Of a stretch of 64,000 bases of DNA, positions 62,672 to 64,000 are shown piece by piece (position 1 is the stretch's first letter; each line of letters starts with the position of its first letter). The position numbers and the translations under genes were made by a program. The DNA is taken from contig JAXGPL010000007.1 in NCBI GenBank assembly GCA_040766985.1, positions 62,001 through 126,000 of the forward strand, in the 5' to 3' direction. The notes beneath the pieces were generated by a model. The model did not search any database and was not told the DNA's origin. It was given only the letters and a program-made list of their open reading frames with translations. Origin of the DNA: JAXGPL01 sp040766985. Lineage in GTDB: Bacteria > Bacillota > Sulfobacillia > JAUYEG01.

Positions 62672-63484
62672 TCAGCTTCTCCTGCCGCCCCATCCTCCTC
62701 CGGCCCCGCCGGTGCGGGCCCCCGCAAGTCCGGTGTTGACGATGCGTTCGGGGTCGATCTTGGCCTGACGCGCGATGCGCGCACCAAAACCCAGATCCCC
62801 CACCCGCGCGGGACTATGGGCGTCGCTGTCGATCGCGAAGAAGCACCCCTGCTTGGCTGCCGCCCGGCACGAGGCGACGTCGAGCTTGCCGTGCGATGAG
62901 TTGATCTCAAGGGCAACGCCCTGCCTGGCTGCTGTTCGGGCGAGGTCGGCCGCGTCGACGGCCATACGCATCCCGGGATGGACGATGATGTCGACGGGGC
63001 GGCGAATAGCGGTTTCGCAAAGGGCCTTGGTGGCGTTCTCAAGCTGCCGGCGGCCGATCCGCCCCGACAGCCGCGGCAGGATCGCGTGCTCCCAATAGCC
63101 CATTACGCTGCCCCAGACGCCGTCGCGGCCGGCGGCGGGGTGGAGGCCGGCCAGGACGATGTCGAGCTTTTTGAGCACGGCGTCGGGCAAGTCGAGGTCG
63201 CCGTCGCGGCTCATCACGTTGGCCTCGATGCCCTGGAGCACGCGCGGAGCGGATGCGGTGGCGGCGTTGACTTCGTCAACCTGGGCGCGGATGTGTGTCA
63301 TCGCGTTGGGACTCCGCAGGCCGGCGCCGCTCGCCAGAGCCGGACCGTGGTCGGTAATGGCGATCTCGGTCAGGCCGCGGGCCGCGGCGGCCCGGGCGTT
63401 TTCAGCGATCGTGCCCCTTCCGTGGCTATGGACCGTGTGTGTATGATAATCCGCAATGAGGGTGTAGCCGCTGTAGGAAGTCAT
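62672..63484 (-). CDS. PHP-domain phosphoesterase
   Basis: 270 residues. Metal ligands: DYHTHTVHSHGRGT (first HxH), ITDHGPALASG, EANVMSRDG, VHPGMRM, EINSSHGKL and the end DSDAHSPARVGD. YcdX/PhoA2-like group. Its start at 63484 has no strong ribosome site; the much longer frame upstream overlaps nagA and is not supported. Between nagA and rapZ. Substrate unknown; similar YcdX proteins are zinc or manganese phosphatases. Confidence 0.92.
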   Translation of the reverse strand: MTSYSGYTLIADYHTHTVHSHGRGTIAENARAAAARGLTEIAITDHGPALASGAGLRSPNAMTHIRAQVDEVNAATASAPRVLQGIEANVMSRDGDLDLPDAVLKKLDIVLAGLHPAAGRDGVWGSVMGYWEHAILPRLSGRIGRRQLENATKALCETAIRRPVDIIVHPGMRMAVDAADLARTAARQGVALEINSSHGKLDVASCRAAAKQGCFFAIDSDAHSPARVGDLGFGARIARQAKIDPERIVNTGLAGARTGGAGGGWGGRRS

Positions 63485-63581
63485 ACGCCTATTATGATTG
63501 CCTGCTTCACCCGACAACCGTGGCGCGGCCGAGCCTGCGGGGCAGAATACCGTGTCATCGCCACCAGCGACTACGAGGACG

Positions 63582-64000
63582 TCACATGTGGCGTGGAGCG
63601 AAGGTCCCGCCGTCCGGTTCGCGCTTCGGCTCTGCGGGCGCTCCTTGTCGTTGGCACGGCCAAACCCGACGCCCCCCGACAATCGTCAGGCACGCCCGCC
63701 ACTCGCGATCAACGACCGTGACATCCGCGTCGAAGCCCGGCAGCAGCCTCCCTTTGCGCGCACCGAGGCCAAGTACCGCGGCGGGCGCCTGGGTGACGGC
63801 AGCGACCGCTTCTTGCACCGTTGCCCCCCAACTAATCGCACGCCGTACTGCGTCGAGCACGGTAACATCGCTGCCGGCGAGCGTACCATCGTCGAGTTCC
63901 AGACGGCCGCCTCGCCTGGTTACGTTCCTGCCGAGCCATTGCGAGGCCGGTCCTTCGGGCCGCTGCCCGCCCGGCCCCTGCTCCAGTCCCGCGCAAGGCA
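63582..64000 (-). CDS. nagA: N-acetylglucosamine-6-phosphate deacetylase, C-terminal part (runs off the right edge)
   Basis: Only the last about 138 residues are in the window. GRLELDDGTLAGSDVTVLDA and VRRAISWGATVQEAVAAVTQ match the NagA C-terminal substrate-binding part, followed by LGARKGRLLPGFDADVTVVD, the last strand of the barrel. The frame is open to base 64000. Its product feeds amino-sugar metabolism, in keeping with YvcK and RapZ nearby. Confidence 0.85.
   Translation of the reverse strand, partial: PCAGLEQGPGGQRPEGPASQWLGRNVTRRGGRLELDDGTLAGSDVTVLDAVRRAISWGATVQEAVAAVTQAPAAVLGLGARKGRLLPGFDADVTVVDREWRACLTIVGGRRVWPCQRQGAPAEPKREPDGGTFAPRHM

Overview
The window looks like the chromosome of a GC-rich (roughly 65%) anaerobic Firmicute of the Peptococcaceae / Desulfotomaculales / Thermoanaerobacterales kind. 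This rests on the nagA-PHP-rapZ-yvcK-whiA order, the rpoN-gap-pgk-tpiA-gpmI-eno-secG order, smpB next to ssrA, an AMIN-domain cell-wall amidase, a possible small spore protein, rubrerythrin and a heterodisulfide reductase / flavin oxidoreductase electron-bifurcating cluster. Placement below phylum is inference. Almost all genes lie on the minus strand; plus-strand genes are panB-panE, a winged-helix remnant, a small zinc-ribbon protein, a BON protein and a chromate-transporter pair.

Layout, left to right. 1-7.6 kb: the start of a Cache-domain sensor, then an efflux operon (adaptor, RND pump, TolC-like channel, TetR regulator) with a palindromic operator at its promoter. 7.7-14 kb: GNAT acetyltransferase, oligoendopeptidase, a 0.9-kb array of about 225-bp non-coding repeats, gluconokinase and the pantoate genes panB-panE. 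14-15.6 kb: a redox operon of a CXXC mini-protein, a 4Fe-4S membrane protein and a TlpA-like lipoprotein whose first active-site Cys codon is TGA, a candidate selenoprotein. 15.9-21.8 kb: accessory and partly decayed genes. 21.8-27.2 kb: tRNA-Pro, rdgB, rph, a MarR regulator, AMIN amidase and an amidohydrolase. 27.2-32.9 kb: argS, an uncharacterised coiled-coil / small-membrane / large-protein trio, tmRNA, smpB and an HD protein. 33-41.6 kb: the lower-glycolysis operon from rpoN to secG with one unidentified gene inside. 41.7-46 kb: a P-loop / Asp23 fusion, a GABA-type aminotransferase, a possible spore protein, rubrerythrin and small proteins. 46-50.1 kb: two secreted peptidases and gene remnants. 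50.1-58.1 kb: hdrCBA-flxDCBA plus a polyprenyl synthetase. 58.3-64 kb: chromate-transporter halves, whiA, yvcK, rapZ, a PHP phosphoesterase and the end of nagA.

How it fits together. Glycolysis from glyceraldehyde-3-phosphate to phosphoenolpyruvate is encoded as one unit behind sigma-54. The Hdr-Flx set would couple NADH oxidation to ferredoxin and thiol/disulfide reduction, as known for this family. rapZ-yvcK-whiA-nagA link amino-sugar supply and cell envelope control. tmRNA and SmpB form the ribosome rescue pair.

Caution. Many clearly essential genes (eno, gpmI, gap, rph, rdgB, secG, hdrA/hdrB, the RND pump) carry single-base frame breaks with the full protein signal continuing in another frame. 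I read these as assembly or sequencing indels, so products are described across the break. In accessory regions the same signature cannot be told from true decay.
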